64,000 bases of DNA from an uncultured Bacteroidota bacterium (GTDB taxonomy: Bacteria > Bacteroidota > Bacteroidia > Chitinophagales > Chitinophagaceae), in assembly GCA_937928385.1 (NCBI GenBank), contig CALEZD010000108.1:62001-126000 (forward strand), written 5' to 3'. A model generated the notes under the pieces. That model had not been told where the DNA came from. It saw only the letters and a list, made by a program, of their open reading frames with translations, and ran no database searches. Positions 24,746 to 34,062 of this stretch are shown here, one piece after another. Position 1 is the first letter of the stretch; each line of letters begins with the position of its first letter. Position numbers and translations under genes: made by a program.

Positions 24746-27283
24746 ATGATAGGAAAGTTATTTACCCAGCGTTTGCTAACATTACTGGTGCTGTCAATCG
24801 TAACGTTGAATATACGTGTTGATGCACAAACAACAGTAATTACTACGGTTTACCCCACCGATAACCTTTGGCTTATCACTGGTGCCAACAATGGATCTCA
24901 CCCTGGGGTATCAGCGAAATTTATTTCTTTTGAAATTCAGAATGACAATCCTTGTCCGGTAGCGCTCAGGTCGGTTTCCGCATGGCATCCGGGTAGTGTA
25001 CAGTTTAACAGGCCTAACCCGCAGCCTCCGTTTTTTGTTTCAGCCAATGATTCATCTTACAGGCTGTATGGCAGCTACACTAATCTGAATGGCGATCCAA
25101 TACCCATAGCCCCTACTAATGGTTGGAACCTCATCGCACAATCAGCAGCTATCCAAACCGGTACTACCAATGGCATCACTTCCATATTTACCGGGCTGGA
25201 TGTTTTTATACCCGCTAATGCCAAAATGCGTTTCATACTGGAATGTACAGATACTATGCTGATGCACATGGATATGGCGCCTTTCTCATTTTCCGGTAAT
25301 GGCGTGACACTTATCAGTGGTGGCCAGACAAATATTTATGGTGGGTTCGCCGTTCCGGGTGTAGACGCCACCAGCGCTTTTAATGCAACAGACTTCCTAC
25401 CTCCGTTTGCCAGTACAAACTTTGTTGGTTCTATTACTGTAGAGCAGTTGCCTCCTGTACCTCCCACTGCCGACAATAGCCTTAAGCCTGCTATCAGGTG
25501 TATCGGGGAGAATTTAATCCTTAAAGCAACACATACTAAGCCAGGTGGTATTTTTACATGGAAAGACAAAAATGGCAACATTCTGTCGCAGACTACTACC
25601 GGCACAGATACTATTTTCGGTGTAGGCCATGCTAATGCGGGAAGGTATTATGTAACATATACTTTATGCGGCAAAGAGTCACTGCCCGATTCAGGTACAT
25701 TGATTATCAGCGATCCTCCTGCTCCAACTATTTCCGGCAAACTTGACTATTGCCTGAACGAGCAATTTGAGTACACTGTTGTAAACGGCACCAACCCGAT
25801 ATGGTATTATACGCCAACAGGCGGTTCGCCCGTGCCGGTAACACCCACTATTAATACATCTTCGCCTAATACACTGATATATTATGTATCTCAAACTGAC
25901 CAGTATGGTTGCGAAAGCCGCACCCGCACATTGGTTAGGTACAGGGCCGCTCCAAAACCGGAAAAACCCATTGTCAACACACCTGTTTATTATTGCGAAG
26001 AAATGCCTGCTGAACAGCTGACAGCTATAGGCGATACGCTCAGGTGGTATTACTTCCCTGTAGGTGGCGTTTCTACAATTGTAGCCCCAACTCCAAACAC
26101 ATCTGTTAACGATTCATTCCAATACTATGTGACACAAACAATAGATGGTTGCGAAAGTGACAGGTCAAGAATTGATGTGGTAGTAACCTTCAGGCCAAAT
26201 GGACAAATCCTGGTAGACAAAACCGAAATATGCGCTGAAGACAGCATTACCATCGGGTATTATGGCAGTGCATTCGCCGGTTCTCAATACAACTGGGTTG
26301 TTCCTCCAACAGGCGTTACTATATTAAATGGATTTGGAGATGGAGATTCAATAATTGTTATTCGTTTGGATGCCCCCGGAACACATAAGTTAAGCCTCAC
26401 TGTTGGTCAGACTGGTTGTTTAAGCCAGGAGTATTCAGAAACAATTACAGTTAATCCGCTACCCTATGGCAGAATATACACTAAACAAGATGTATGTCTC
26501 GGCCAACCGGAATTGGTTGAAATGATTAACTACACGCCTAAGCTTGACACATTTATATGGGATTTTGCAGGTGGTAACACCACGCACTTTGCAACAGAGC
26601 AAGGGCCTTACGGCGTATTCTGGGGAACAGACGGTGAGAAAATAATAAAAGCTACATTGATTGACGAGGGTTGTGTGTCAACAATATCTGATACAATTAT
26701 GGTGCATCCCAAGCCTAACGCTACAATAGTAGGTACACAGGATGTGTATAACAGTGGCCAAAAAATGTTTACACCGGTTGACTATGTAGAAGGAGAGGAA
26801 ATATGCGCCAGCGATAGCCTTAAGGTAACTGTACAAGCCGTGGAGCCGGGTGCTACATACAAGTGGACACCCACCAGGTTCTTCGATACCTACAGCGACC
26901 AGCCTGTTACTTATGCAAGGGTTGATTTCAGCAGTAAAATATATGTTGAGGTAGAAGACATATACGGTTGCCAGAACAAAGACAGCCTGGAAGTAAAAAC
27001 CAAGTCTTGCTGCGAAATGCTATTCCCGACAGCATTCACCCCCAATGGTGACGGTAATAATGATATGTTCCGCCCGGTAACAATTGGCCGCAGAGAAGTC
27101 AGGTCATTCCAGGTATTTAACAGGTACGGCCAGATAGTATTCGACTCAAGGGATGCCTTCAGTGGCTGGAATGGTACCCTGAACGGCCGCGATGTTGATA
27201 TGGGTACATACTTCTATCATATCAACTTTATGTGTGAAAAAGAAAATGTCACACAATCAGGTGAAGTAATCTTAGTACGATAA
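24746..27283 (+). CDS. Large surface protein with gliding-motility-type (CHU_C, type B) sorting domain
   Basis: An 845-residue exported protein with signal peptide MIGKLFTQRLLTLLVLSIVTLNIRVDA. The middle is a series of Ig-like or PKD-like beta domains containing repeated Trp/Tyr-Tyr patterns (IWYYTPTGGSPVPVTPTINT, RWYYFPVGGVSTIVAPTPNT), which look like two copies of one module about 85 residues apart. The C-terminal 90 residues are the CHU_C domain: FPTAFTPNGDGNNDMFRP, SFQVFNRYGQIVFDS, GWNG and GTYFYHI. That marks it as a type IX secretion cargo of the type B class. It is likely an adhesin or surface structural protein. It is transcribed alone and ends at a 15-bp stem terminator. Confidence 0.9.
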   Translation: MIGKLFTQRLLTLLVLSIVTLNIRVDAQTTVITTVYPTDNLWLITGANNGSHPGVSAKFISFEIQNDNPCPVALRSVSAWHPGSVQFNRPNPQPPFFVSANDSSYRLYGSYTNLNGDPIPIAPTNGWNLIAQSAAIQTGTTNGITSIFTGLDVFIPANAKMRFILECTDTMLMHMDMAPFSFSGNGVTLISGGQTNIYGGFAVPGVDATSAFNATDFLPPFASTNFVGSITVEQLPPVPPTADNSLKPAIRCIGENLILKATHTKPGGIFTWKDKNGNILSQTTTGTDTIFGVGHANAGRYYVTYTLCGKESLPDSGTLIISDPPAPTISGKLDYCLNEQFEYTVVNGTNPIWYYTPTGGSPVPVTPTINTSSPNTLIYYVSQTDQYGCESRTRTLVRYRAAPKPEKPIVNTPVYYCEEMPAEQLTAIGDTLRWYYFPVGGVSTIVAPTPNTSVNDSFQYYVTQTIDGCESDRSRIDVVVTFRPNGQILVDKTEICAEDSITIGYYGSAFAGSQYNWVVPPTGVTILNGFGDGDSIIVIRLDAPGTHKLSLTVGQTGCLSQEYSETITVNPLPYGRIYTKQDVCLGQPELVEMINYTPKLDTFIWDFAGGNTTHFATEQGPYGVFWGTDGEKIIKATLIDEGCVSTISDTIMVHPKPNATIVGTQDVYNSGQKMFTPVDYVEGEEICASDSLKVTVQAVEPGATYKWTPTRFFDTYSDQPVTYARVDFSSKIYVEVEDIYGCQNKDSLEVKTKSCCEMLFPTAFTPNGDGNNDMFRPVTIGRREVRSFQVFNRYGQIVFDSRDAFSGWNGTLNGRDVDMGTYFYHINFMCEKENVTQSGEVILVR

Positions 27284-27303
27284 TCATACAATATTATACA
27301 ACA

Positions 27304-27337
27304 TAAGAAAGGCGCTCTTTTCAGAGCGCCTTTCTTA
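27304..27337. terminator. Strong rho-independent terminator
   Basis: A perfect 15-bp stem (TAAGAAAGGCGCTCT with its complement) around TTTC, with A- and T-rich flanks that make it usable on both strands. It ends the surface-protein transcript. Confidence 0.88.
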
Positions 27338-27474
27338 TTACCGGAAATGGTATTAATGATTACAGATAGAACACTACAAAGAAATACTTAAGCACATATT
27401 AAACCAATCAATCCAGCATTCATTTAATCATCGTTCTATTAAGGCAGGTCTATCCCTATGGCATTACCCGCATA

Positions 27475-29088
27475 TTATTGTTTCCTCCTAAAGAATACAA
27501 AGCCATTTTTAGCGCCCATCTCTTCGAGTTGGGGCATTGCCCTATATCGGTCTGCCTGCATCATTTTGCACACAAAATATGCCGGCTTATCTATATCCCC
27601 TGTCAGCAACCATTCCTCGTTATAATGCATTTCATTAGCCTGTGGCATCTTCCGCGAATAAAACAGGTGTGCGTAACTTTTATAACCTAATACTTTTACA
27701 TACACATCTTTCCCCTCCAGTGCTTTAAAAAACTCTATAGCAGCGCGTTGCGAATAAGCCTCAATTTTAGGCGTGAAATGTGCTACCGTTATTTGTATAA
27801 TAATAACCTGCGCTATAAACAGCACAATAATACTCTTCAACATATTTCTCTTCAGCAACAATAAAACTGCTACCATGCAAACTAAATAAAAGACACCCCA
27901 GCCTGTCTCTATTCCGCTCCATGTCACATCGGCCTGCAGGTTAGCTACCGCAAAAGGGTCCTTGATATACGGAATGAGTTTATCTTTGTATATACCTACT
28001 ACAGGCAATAAAGTGATGACCGTTGCCAATATTATCCCTATAAAAGCTAATAGTCCCTTTGTCAACACGTTCATCTTTTCTTTACGGTGTACAATGTTGT
28101 GTATATGTAATGCCGCTATAAACGTTAATGGAAAATAACAGAGTGATGAATAGTGTACAATCTTGGTCTTGACAACAGAAAACAATAAAAGCACCACCCA
28201 AAACATTACCCACATCCACCGCTTGAAATCAAGGGCTTCGCTTTGTGTCTCAGGAGCGGATTTATGAAACAAAAAAACAGATGCGGGGAAACAACCTATC
28301 AGCAATATAATAAAGTGATAAAAGAACGGGCCGCCATGGCCGGCATCTTCCGTGCTAAACAATCTTTTTTGGTAGGTAATAAATTCATTGACCATCCACC
28401 AGCCATTATTAATTACTTCCAGGCCAAACCAGATACTAGTAGTAGCAAAGGCAGCTATGGCTATTACAGGCAGATATAACCATTTAAAGCCCTTCATGCC
28501 CCTATTGACAATAATATATACTCCAAAAGCCAATATCGCTATAAGAATAGCCGCAGGCCCTTTGGTGAGTACGGCAGCCCCGAGGAATATGCCTGAAAGT
28601 ATTGCATGCAGCCACTTCCTGCTGCCATACCTTAATAAGTGAACCTGGAAAAACGAAAGGAAAATAAATAGATTAAAGGTGGGGTCAATGATACCGGATT
28701 TAAAATAAAAATGAGGTAACCACGAAGCGGCATACACTGCTGCCCACCACATACCCATCTTTTCATTTACTATGCGCTTGCCTGCGTAAAACAGGGCCAG
28801 TAATGTAAGAACACCTATCAAAGCATTTGGGAAACGTGCGGCATATTCATTAATGCCAAATACCTTCATGGCCAGCACCTGCATCCATATAAAAACCGGG
28901 GGCTTCTCCCAAAATGGCTTATAATCAATCTGAACCTGCAGGTAATTATCTGTTACAATCATTTCGCGGGCACATTCCGCAAAATTGATTTCATCCCAGT
29001 CGAACAAATGGACCTGCCCCAGCAATGGGAAAAACAGGAAAGATCCTACAACAGCTATGATTAAATACCTGGATAAAGTGGAAGACAT
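27475..29088 (-). CDS. Glycosyltransferase family 39 (ArnT/PMT-like) membrane protein
   Basis: A 537-residue polytopic membrane protein with about 11-12 hydrophobic segments. Its N-terminal periplasmic loop holds the family signature DWDEINFAECAREMIVTDNYLQVQIDYKPFWEKPPVFIW, in which Asp-Glu and the Lys-Pro-Pro motif are typical of GT-C enzymes using polyprenyl-phosphate sugars. The soluble C-terminal part is about 90 residues. It probably transfers a sugar to lipid A, another lipid or a protein; the acceptor is not known. I start at ATG 29088. It is the last gene of a three-gene unit with PAP2 and the LptF/G-like permease, which points to an envelope-lipid role. Confidence 0.87.
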   Translation of the reverse strand: MSSTLSRYLIIAVVGSFLFFPLLGQVHLFDWDEINFAECAREMIVTDNYLQVQIDYKPFWEKPPVFIWMQVLAMKVFGINEYAARFPNALIGVLTLLALFYAGKRIVNEKMGMWWAAVYAASWLPHFYFKSGIIDPTFNLFIFLSFFQVHLLRYGSRKWLHAILSGIFLGAAVLTKGPAAILIAILAFGVYIIVNRGMKGFKWLYLPVIAIAAFATTSIWFGLEVINNGWWMVNEFITYQKRLFSTEDAGHGGPFFYHFIILLIGCFPASVFLFHKSAPETQSEALDFKRWMWVMFWVVLLLFSVVKTKIVHYSSLCYFPLTFIAALHIHNIVHRKEKMNVLTKGLLAFIGIILATVITLLPVVGIYKDKLIPYIKDPFAVANLQADVTWSGIETGWGVFYLVCMVAVLLLLKRNMLKSIIVLFIAQVIIIQITVAHFTPKIEAYSQRAAIEFFKALEGKDVYVKVLGYKSYAHLFYSRKMPQANEMHYNEEWLLTGDIDKPAYFVCKMMQADRYRAMPQLEEMGAKNGFVFFRRKQ

Positions 29089-29102
29089 AAGCAATATTAC
29101 TA

Positions 29103-29741
29103 CTACTTTTTAAAAAACGCTGCCTGGTACCTGTTCATCAATGCAACGACCAACAGTGTGAAACCTCCACCCAGGATACTACCCGCATATACATCCCGCA
29201 TAAAATGTACGGCTAGATATATACGTGAATATGCTACCAGCATAGCAAGTACAAACAGCAAAAGGCCCCATACCCGGTAACGGGCAGGCAATAGTATGGC
29301 CAGGAAAGTAAAGAAGGCGAATGCACCGCAGGTATGCCCCGAAGGGAAGCTATGCTCCATGTGCCTGGGCCAATGTGGCAATAAATGTATCCAGTCAGCC
29401 TCTCCGAAAAACTTAAGCGGGCGCGGAGCATCAATACTACGTTTTACCAGTTGTGTAATGACCGATGGCAACACCGCGCTCAGCAATGCCGCGGTAAAAT
29501 ACCACCAGTTGCGCAGGCCGTTTTTGCCCAATAATACCAATAACACCAATGCAATAACCATCCCCTCTCCCAACATAGTGCTGTAATACATTATTATATC
29601 GAGTGAGGGAGTATGGTGCTGGTTGATAAACCTGAAAATAGTTTCATCTCCTGCCGAATAAATTAATATTCCGCCGGCTACCAGCCAAATACTCAGTGGA
29701 ATGAGAAACCATGGATTGTATGAGGTAAAAGGCTTCTGCAT
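29103..29741 (-). CDS. PAP2-family phosphatase
   Basis: A 212-residue membrane phosphatase. It shows the three catalytic motifs: KRSIDAPRP (KxxxxxxRP), PSGH (residues 133-136) and SRIYLAVHFMRD (SRxxxxxHxxxD). About six membrane segments surround an active site that should face the periplasm. Members dephosphorylate undecaprenyl pyrophosphate, phosphatidate or lipid A. The neighbouring family 39 glycosyltransferase and permease favour lipid A or polyprenyl phosphate. It is 14 bp from the glycosyltransferase gene and abuts the permease gene. Confidence 0.92.
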   Translation of the reverse strand: MQKPFTSYNPWFLIPLSIWLVAGGILIYSAGDETIFRFINQHHTPSLDIIMYYSTMLGEGMVIALVLLVLLGKNGLRNWWYFTAALLSAVLPSVITQLVKRSIDAPRPLKFFGEADWIHLLPHWPRHMEHSFPSGHTCGAFAFFTFLAILLPARYRVWGLLLFVLAMLVAYSRIYLAVHFMRDVYAGSILGGGFTLLVVALMNRYQAAFFKK

Positions 29742-29742
29742 A

Positions 29743-31209
29743 TCAGCTTTTCTTAAACATCCCCGCCAGCTTATTCCATACCCTCATATACCATTCTTTT
29801 GAGAATACCTGGGAGTCGTTTCTCGCTTGTTGTATCAGTATAAAAGCTATGGGTAGCAACATTGCGGTAGCCATCCACATGCCCATCCAGGTTTCTACAG
29901 CTCCTGTTCTTGCCAGCTTTTCTCCAGTAATAGACATAATATGAAAAACAACAAAAAAACCGATAGCTACCACCAATGGCATACCCAGCCCCCCTTTACG
30001 GATGATGGCCCCCAAGGGCGCTCCTATTAAGAACAACAATACACAAGCAAACGATAATGTGAATTTCCTATGCCATTCTATCTTGTAGGTAGCATAGTTC
30101 ATTTGCCTTATGGTAAGGTCAGACACGGTTATTTCTACCAGGTTTTTGCTGCTGCGTGCATGGCTGGACGCAAGCTGCAAAACACGGATTCTTAATGAAT
30201 CGGGAACAACTGATATAAATGATGAATCGTAAGAAAGTACCGAAGCACTGGTATTGTTTATTTTGCCTGTAAGGTTCCTGGTACTGTCTTCGCCGGCCAG
30301 CGAAACATAAGGCGAAATATAACTGTATATTTTATCGGGTACTTTATTCCGATACCTGTCCGCGCTGTCAATTTCATGCGATAGCTGCCTGACATTCATC
30401 ATCTGGTAGGCATTCTTAAACAAGTCCTGGCTGGTGCGTTGTAGTTTAAAAGATGAGAGGTCGAATACCTTGTCCCATTTTTTAAAGTACATTCTTACCT
30501 GCTCATTTTTTTCGGAACCATCTTTGTTGGTATATTCCTCGTAGCGCCAGCCTTCCTTCAACCTGAATATCATATAAGATTTATCAGGTGTAGATATCAT
30601 CTGGCCCTCCTCCGCAATGGTTACCTTATCATTACCCATCCCGGTGGTATGGTCGTATATAATTACGTTGCGAATGGTGCTGCCGTCATTATCTTTTTCC
30701 CCAACCCTTATTGAAAAATTTTCAATATCCTGGTTAAACTGTCCCGCACGCAGGTTAAAGGCCGGCTTTGAATTTCTAAGGTCGTATAGCAGTGACAATG
30801 CCTTAAGATTAGCATAAGGTATCACATTATTATTAAAGATAAAGGCCAGCGCACTTATACCTGCAATGAATACTAATAGTGGCCGCATGAACCGCAACAG
30901 GGATATACCCGCTGACTTGATAGCTACCAATTCAAAGTTTTCCCCCAGGTTGCCAAAGGTCATAATGGATGCCAGTACAATACCCAATGGCAGTGCCAGC
31001 GGTACCAGTGTTGTAGACATGTAAAACAATAACTGGATAATCATCCATGCACCCAGCCCTTTGCCCAGCAGTTCGTCCATATACAGCCAGAAAAACTGCA
31101 TAACTAATACGAACAACGTCACGAAAAATGTAACGATAAACGGCCCGATAAAGCTCTTAATAATTAATATGTCCAGCTTTTTTATCAATGCTGTGGAAAA
31201 TTTGGACAA
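29743..31209 (-). CDS. LptF/LptG-family (YjgP/YjgQ) permease
   Basis: A 488-residue protein with three N-terminal membrane helices, a periplasmic domain of about 250 residues, and three C-terminal helices. LDILIIKSFIGPFIVTFFVTLFVLVMQFFWLYMDELLGKG and PLALPLGIVLASIMTFGNLGENFEL are family signatures. LptF and LptG form the inner-membrane core that extracts lipopolysaccharide for transport to the outer membrane. Which of the two this is cannot be decided, because Bacteroidota often encode a long form of each. It leads the operon with the PAP2 phosphatase and glycosyltransferase genes. Confidence 0.92.
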   Translation of the reverse strand: MSKFSTALIKKLDILIIKSFIGPFIVTFFVTLFVLVMQFFWLYMDELLGKGLGAWMIIQLLFYMSTTLVPLALPLGIVLASIMTFGNLGENFELVAIKSAGISLLRFMRPLLVFIAGISALAFIFNNNVIPYANLKALSLLYDLRNSKPAFNLRAGQFNQDIENFSIRVGEKDNDGSTIRNVIIYDHTTGMGNDKVTIAEEGQMISTPDKSYMIFRLKEGWRYEEYTNKDGSEKNEQVRMYFKKWDKVFDLSSFKLQRTSQDLFKNAYQMMNVRQLSHEIDSADRYRNKVPDKIYSYISPYVSLAGEDSTRNLTGKINNTSASVLSYDSSFISVVPDSLRIRVLQLASSHARSSKNLVEITVSDLTIRQMNYATYKIEWHRKFTLSFACVLLFLIGAPLGAIIRKGGLGMPLVVAIGFFVVFHIMSITGEKLARTGAVETWMGMWMATAMLLPIAFILIQQARNDSQVFSKEWYMRVWNKLAGMFKKS

Positions 31210-31335
31210 ACCTAATTAAAAACGACGCTATTTCATTGTGCTTCATAACATTATTAACCAAATATTGAGGATTTCCCCCCTTATAGTACAATAGGCTCTA
31301 TTGCTGTATATTGCAGCACTTTTCAAACAAACAAA

Positions 31336-31815
31336 TTGGTACAGATAGTAGCAATCAGCCCGGGTCATAATAAAGCTATGGCTGATATTATCAGGCGTAG
31401 CCTGGAAGAATTTGATATAGACCTGCAGGGAACGGTATATGTAGACCCATACCTGGATGATATGTACAGTCATTTTACCGTTCCCCATAAAATATTTTTC
31501 ATAGCCATAGAAGATGGCAAAGTGCTGGGCGGTTCAGGCATTGCACCGCTGGACGATATAAACATGGAGGTATGTGAGCTGCAGAGGATGTTCCTGCACA
31601 AGGCCGCGAGGGGTAAAGGTATCGGGCAGCAATTGATGGACAAATGCCTTATTGCGGCCAAAGAAATGGGGTTTAAACAATGCTACCTGGAAACTTTTGC
31701 TGATATGCACAAAGCTGTTGCCCTGTACGAACGTAGCGGTTTCAGCTACCTGGATGCGCCTATGGGCAATACCGGTCACTTTGCCTGCAAAACATGGATG
31801 ATACGGTCTTTGTAA
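31336..31815 (+). CDS. GNAT-family N-acetyltransferase
   Basis: A 159-residue acetyltransferase. The acetyl-CoA pyrophosphate-binding loop is ARGKGIGQQLMDKCL (motif A, R/QxxGxG/A), and the C-terminal strand contains YERSGFSYLDAPMGNTGH. The ELQRMFLHKAARG stretch is typical of the small-molecule subgroup. The acceptor amine cannot be predicted. Translation appears to start at TTG 31336; the next in-frame ATG (31378) would remove the first beta strand (VQIVAISPGH), which the fold needs. Confidence 0.85.
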   Translation: MVQIVAISPGHNKAMADIIRRSLEEFDIDLQGTVYVDPYLDDMYSHFTVPHKIFFIAIEDGKVLGGSGIAPLDDINMEVCELQRMFLHKAARGKGIGQQLMDKCLIAAKEMGFKQCYLETFADMHKAVALYERSGFSYLDAPMGNTGHFACKTWMIRSL

Positions 31816-31820
31816 TATGC

Positions 31821-32858
31821 TTAACGATAGCAGGCCTGTTGCCGTTTCATTTCCTGTATTTGCTTAGTCCATTTTTCCTGTTCGTCAATAATGGTACCAT
31901 GCTCGGTCTCACGGTCGTAGGTATTCTGCATGTCACCTGCCTCTTCCTGCACCTTAGCCAGCATATCCCTCAACTCCTCTTTATAATTGCCCGGTGAGAA
32001 TTTTGCCTGTTCAATCTGCTGTTTCAACATACAGGCTTTTATGGCCGTAATATCGAAATGCAGTTGTTCATGCTGTAATGTGGTAACATTCTTTCCATGC
32101 GGTTTCATCCACGAGCGGGATTTGTCGAAATATACCGTCAGTGTTACATCAACCTTGGTAGTATTGCGCAGGGTAGACCCCTGCATCTTCATGCCGATAC
32201 CGCTCAGTGTGGCAGCAGCCCCTATACTGTTCTCGTCAGGCTCAGCTTCAAAGTCTGTCATATACAGCTTCCTGTCTTTTGTATAAGCTATATGGCCCGG
32301 CTTTTCTGCCACACCAGACATGAATACGTTCACAGTTACAACAGGTTCAGCACTGACAGTTTCTTTGTTTTTAGCCATCCAGGCGTCAAACTCCTTCAGG
32401 TTGCTGTTGATATTATCTTTTATAAGTTTCTCTATATAGGGCGTTGCATCCGTAGCGGATTGGGCATACGCGTTCCCGCTGTATTCCAGTAGTTTCGATT
32501 TGCCTGCATAATACGCTATACTTATATTCAGTTCAAACTGCCGTTTGCTGCCCGCTTGTTTCTCTCTTACTTCAAAGCGGTTAATCTGCATATTAACGGG
32601 TACCGCATTGTCTGTTTTTGCACGACTGATATAAGCTTTAATGCCTGCCGCCAGTCCTCCTTTTAACGTCAAAGGCCCTTCATTTATTTTGCCTATAGAA
32701 GTGGTAAATGTCCTGCTATCATCTACATCCGTCACATTGAAATGTACCGGCACATAGGTGGATTTGTCGCCTGATATATCTATAACCACTCCCTCCTGCG
32801 CTACAGAGCACAGGGGAACACCAATGAACACCAACAATATTGAGAATAAAACTTTCAT
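31821..32858 (-). CDS. Exported DUF922-type putative metallopeptidase
   Basis: A 345-residue secreted protein with signal peptide MKVLFSILLVFIGVPLCSVAQ. Its second half matches DUF922: a DVTLTVYFDKSRSWMKP strand, then LQHEQLHFDITAIKACMLKQQ, in which HEQLH is an HExxH zinc motif and the following Phe-Asp-Ile is the family hallmark. A charged helical tail (EELRDMLAKVQEEAGDMQNTYDRETEHG) closes the protein. The first half (residues 25-160) is a separate beta-type region. Substrate unknown. I chose ATG 32858, since the alternative 12 bp upstream only lengthens the signal peptide. Confidence 0.78.
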   Translation of the reverse strand: MKVLFSILLVFIGVPLCSVAQEGVVIDISGDKSTYVPVHFNVTDVDDSRTFTTSIGKINEGPLTLKGGLAAGIKAYISRAKTDNAVPVNMQINRFEVREKQAGSKRQFELNISIAYYAGKSKLLEYSGNAYAQSATDATPYIEKLIKDNINSNLKEFDAWMAKNKETVSAEPVVTVNVFMSGVAEKPGHIAYTKDRKLYMTDFEAEPDENSIGAAATLSGIGMKMQGSTLRNTTKVDVTLTVYFDKSRSWMKPHGKNVTTLQHEQLHFDITAIKACMLKQQIEQAKFSPGNYKEELRDMLAKVQEEAGDMQNTYDRETEHGTIIDEQEKWTKQIQEMKRQQACYR

Positions 32859-32923
32859 GTAATAATTCAATGAAAATAACGAATAATCAGGCTATAAAAG
32901 ATGACTGTATTGTTAAAATTAAA

Positions 32924-33901
32924 TCAATCGGTACGGGATACGGTATCCTTATACAATTCCACCACCCTATGGGTTTTGCTGATGGGTTTGCCTTGTTCAA
33001 ATTTTCTGCGTGTTCTCCACCAGCCGTTTTCATCGTATTCATACCGGTAACTATAGTCGTATTTGTACATAGTGAATGTAAGTCTTGATGAGGGCAATCC
33101 TTTGTCATTATACTCTATGGTGCTTGATTCGGTAATCCTTTTATTCGAATCAGCTACACTTACTTCTACCAGCCGCCCCAGCGTATCATACACCCTACCC
33201 CGCATACCCATGATTTTGTATGCTCCTGCATAGTCGTATTCATTAATTTGCACGTAACCATTTTCCAGTGTGTCGTAGCTATACTTTATAGCCGACTCAT
33301 ACTGTAATGTATTGCCTTTTATTTCCTTCTCCCTGGCGTTGCCATTCGCATCGTATTCATACCTGACAAAACGCAACAACGCCTCGTCAGCATCGCGCTG
33401 CTTAATGTTAAACACCTTACCATTTCGGTAGAAGTATTGTACCCTGCCTTCTTTTCTCCCTTTCTTATCAAAATATACAAGTTCGTCTGCCTGCCCATAG
33501 CGATTGTACCCGATATATACCGAATCATTCAGCTTTCCATCATCAAAATGTACTATGCATTCCAACCTCCCTTTTTTACCATAACTGTATTTCGTTTCCC
33601 GGTTCATTATAGTCTTACCCTTTTCATCAAAACTGTCAACCTGTAGGCTCAGGAGATATCCATGTTCATTAAAACTATAATTCGCCTCTTTGCTTTTAGT
33701 GAGTATGGTATCGGTGAAGACAGTTGAATCGGGCATTACCCTATCCTGCAATTGTATGGCATACTGAATTGTGTAAACCGATTGCGTATGGGCAGGCAGA
33801 TGAAAGTCGGCAATTGTTAGAGATGCTGGCACAACGGTTTTATCCTGCGCGGTAGCATGCACAATAAATATCACCTGTAATAAACAAATCAGCCTGGTCA
33901 T
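32924..33901 (-). CDS. Secreted protein with YD/RHS-like repeats
   Basis: A 325-residue exported protein (signal peptide MTRLICLLQVIFIVHATAQ). The mature part consists of repeated beta-hairpin units of the YD type: KYSYGKKGRLECIVHFDDG, GYNRYGQADELVYFDKKGR, RYEYDANGNAREKEIKG, VYDTLGRLVEV, EYNDKGLPSSRL and RYEYDENGWWRTRRKF. Such repeats build extended beta structures in RHS proteins, but here there is no core cage, cleavage site or toxin tip, so a toxin role is not supported. It is adjacent to the DUF922 gene on the same strand (53 bp) and may be cotranscribed. Confidence 0.78.
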   Translation of the reverse strand: MTRLICLLQVIFIVHATAQDKTVVPASLTIADFHLPAHTQSVYTIQYAIQLQDRVMPDSTVFTDTILTKSKEANYSFNEHGYLLSLQVDSFDEKGKTIMNRETKYSYGKKGRLECIVHFDDGKLNDSVYIGYNRYGQADELVYFDKKGRKEGRVQYFYRNGKVFNIKQRDADEALLRFVRYEYDANGNAREKEIKGNTLQYESAIKYSYDTLENGYVQINEYDYAGAYKIMGMRGRVYDTLGRLVEVSVADSNKRITESSTIEYNDKGLPSSRLTFTMYKYDYSYRYEYDENGWWRTRRKFEQGKPISKTHRVVELYKDTVSRTD

Positions 33902-34024
33902 TATTCAATACGCGTTTTAGGATATGATAAGAGGGAATAATGAAAGTCAACTAATATAGTAAAAATGCTATAAAAGCCCGGGTATGAAGGCATAGTATTA
34001 TACAAAGATTAACAGGCTGTATCG

Positions 34025-34032
34025 TAACTTTG
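34025..34032 (+). promoter_or_regulatory. Promoter -7 box (TAACTTTG)
   Basis: Exact TAnnTTTG match ending 30 nt before the start of the Bax inhibitor-1 gene. Confidence 0.55.
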
Positions 34033-34062
34033 CTTAAATTAGCGTTAAATAAAAGAACAAAA

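Noticed and set aside
32924..33901. RHS-type toxin
   Set aside because: It has only short YD-like repeats, a signal peptide, no RHS core cleavage motif, no variable toxin tip and no immunity gene.
34030..34062. Upstream ATG of the Bax inhibitor-1 gene
   Set aside because: It lies inside the -7 promoter box region, so the transcript would begin after it.
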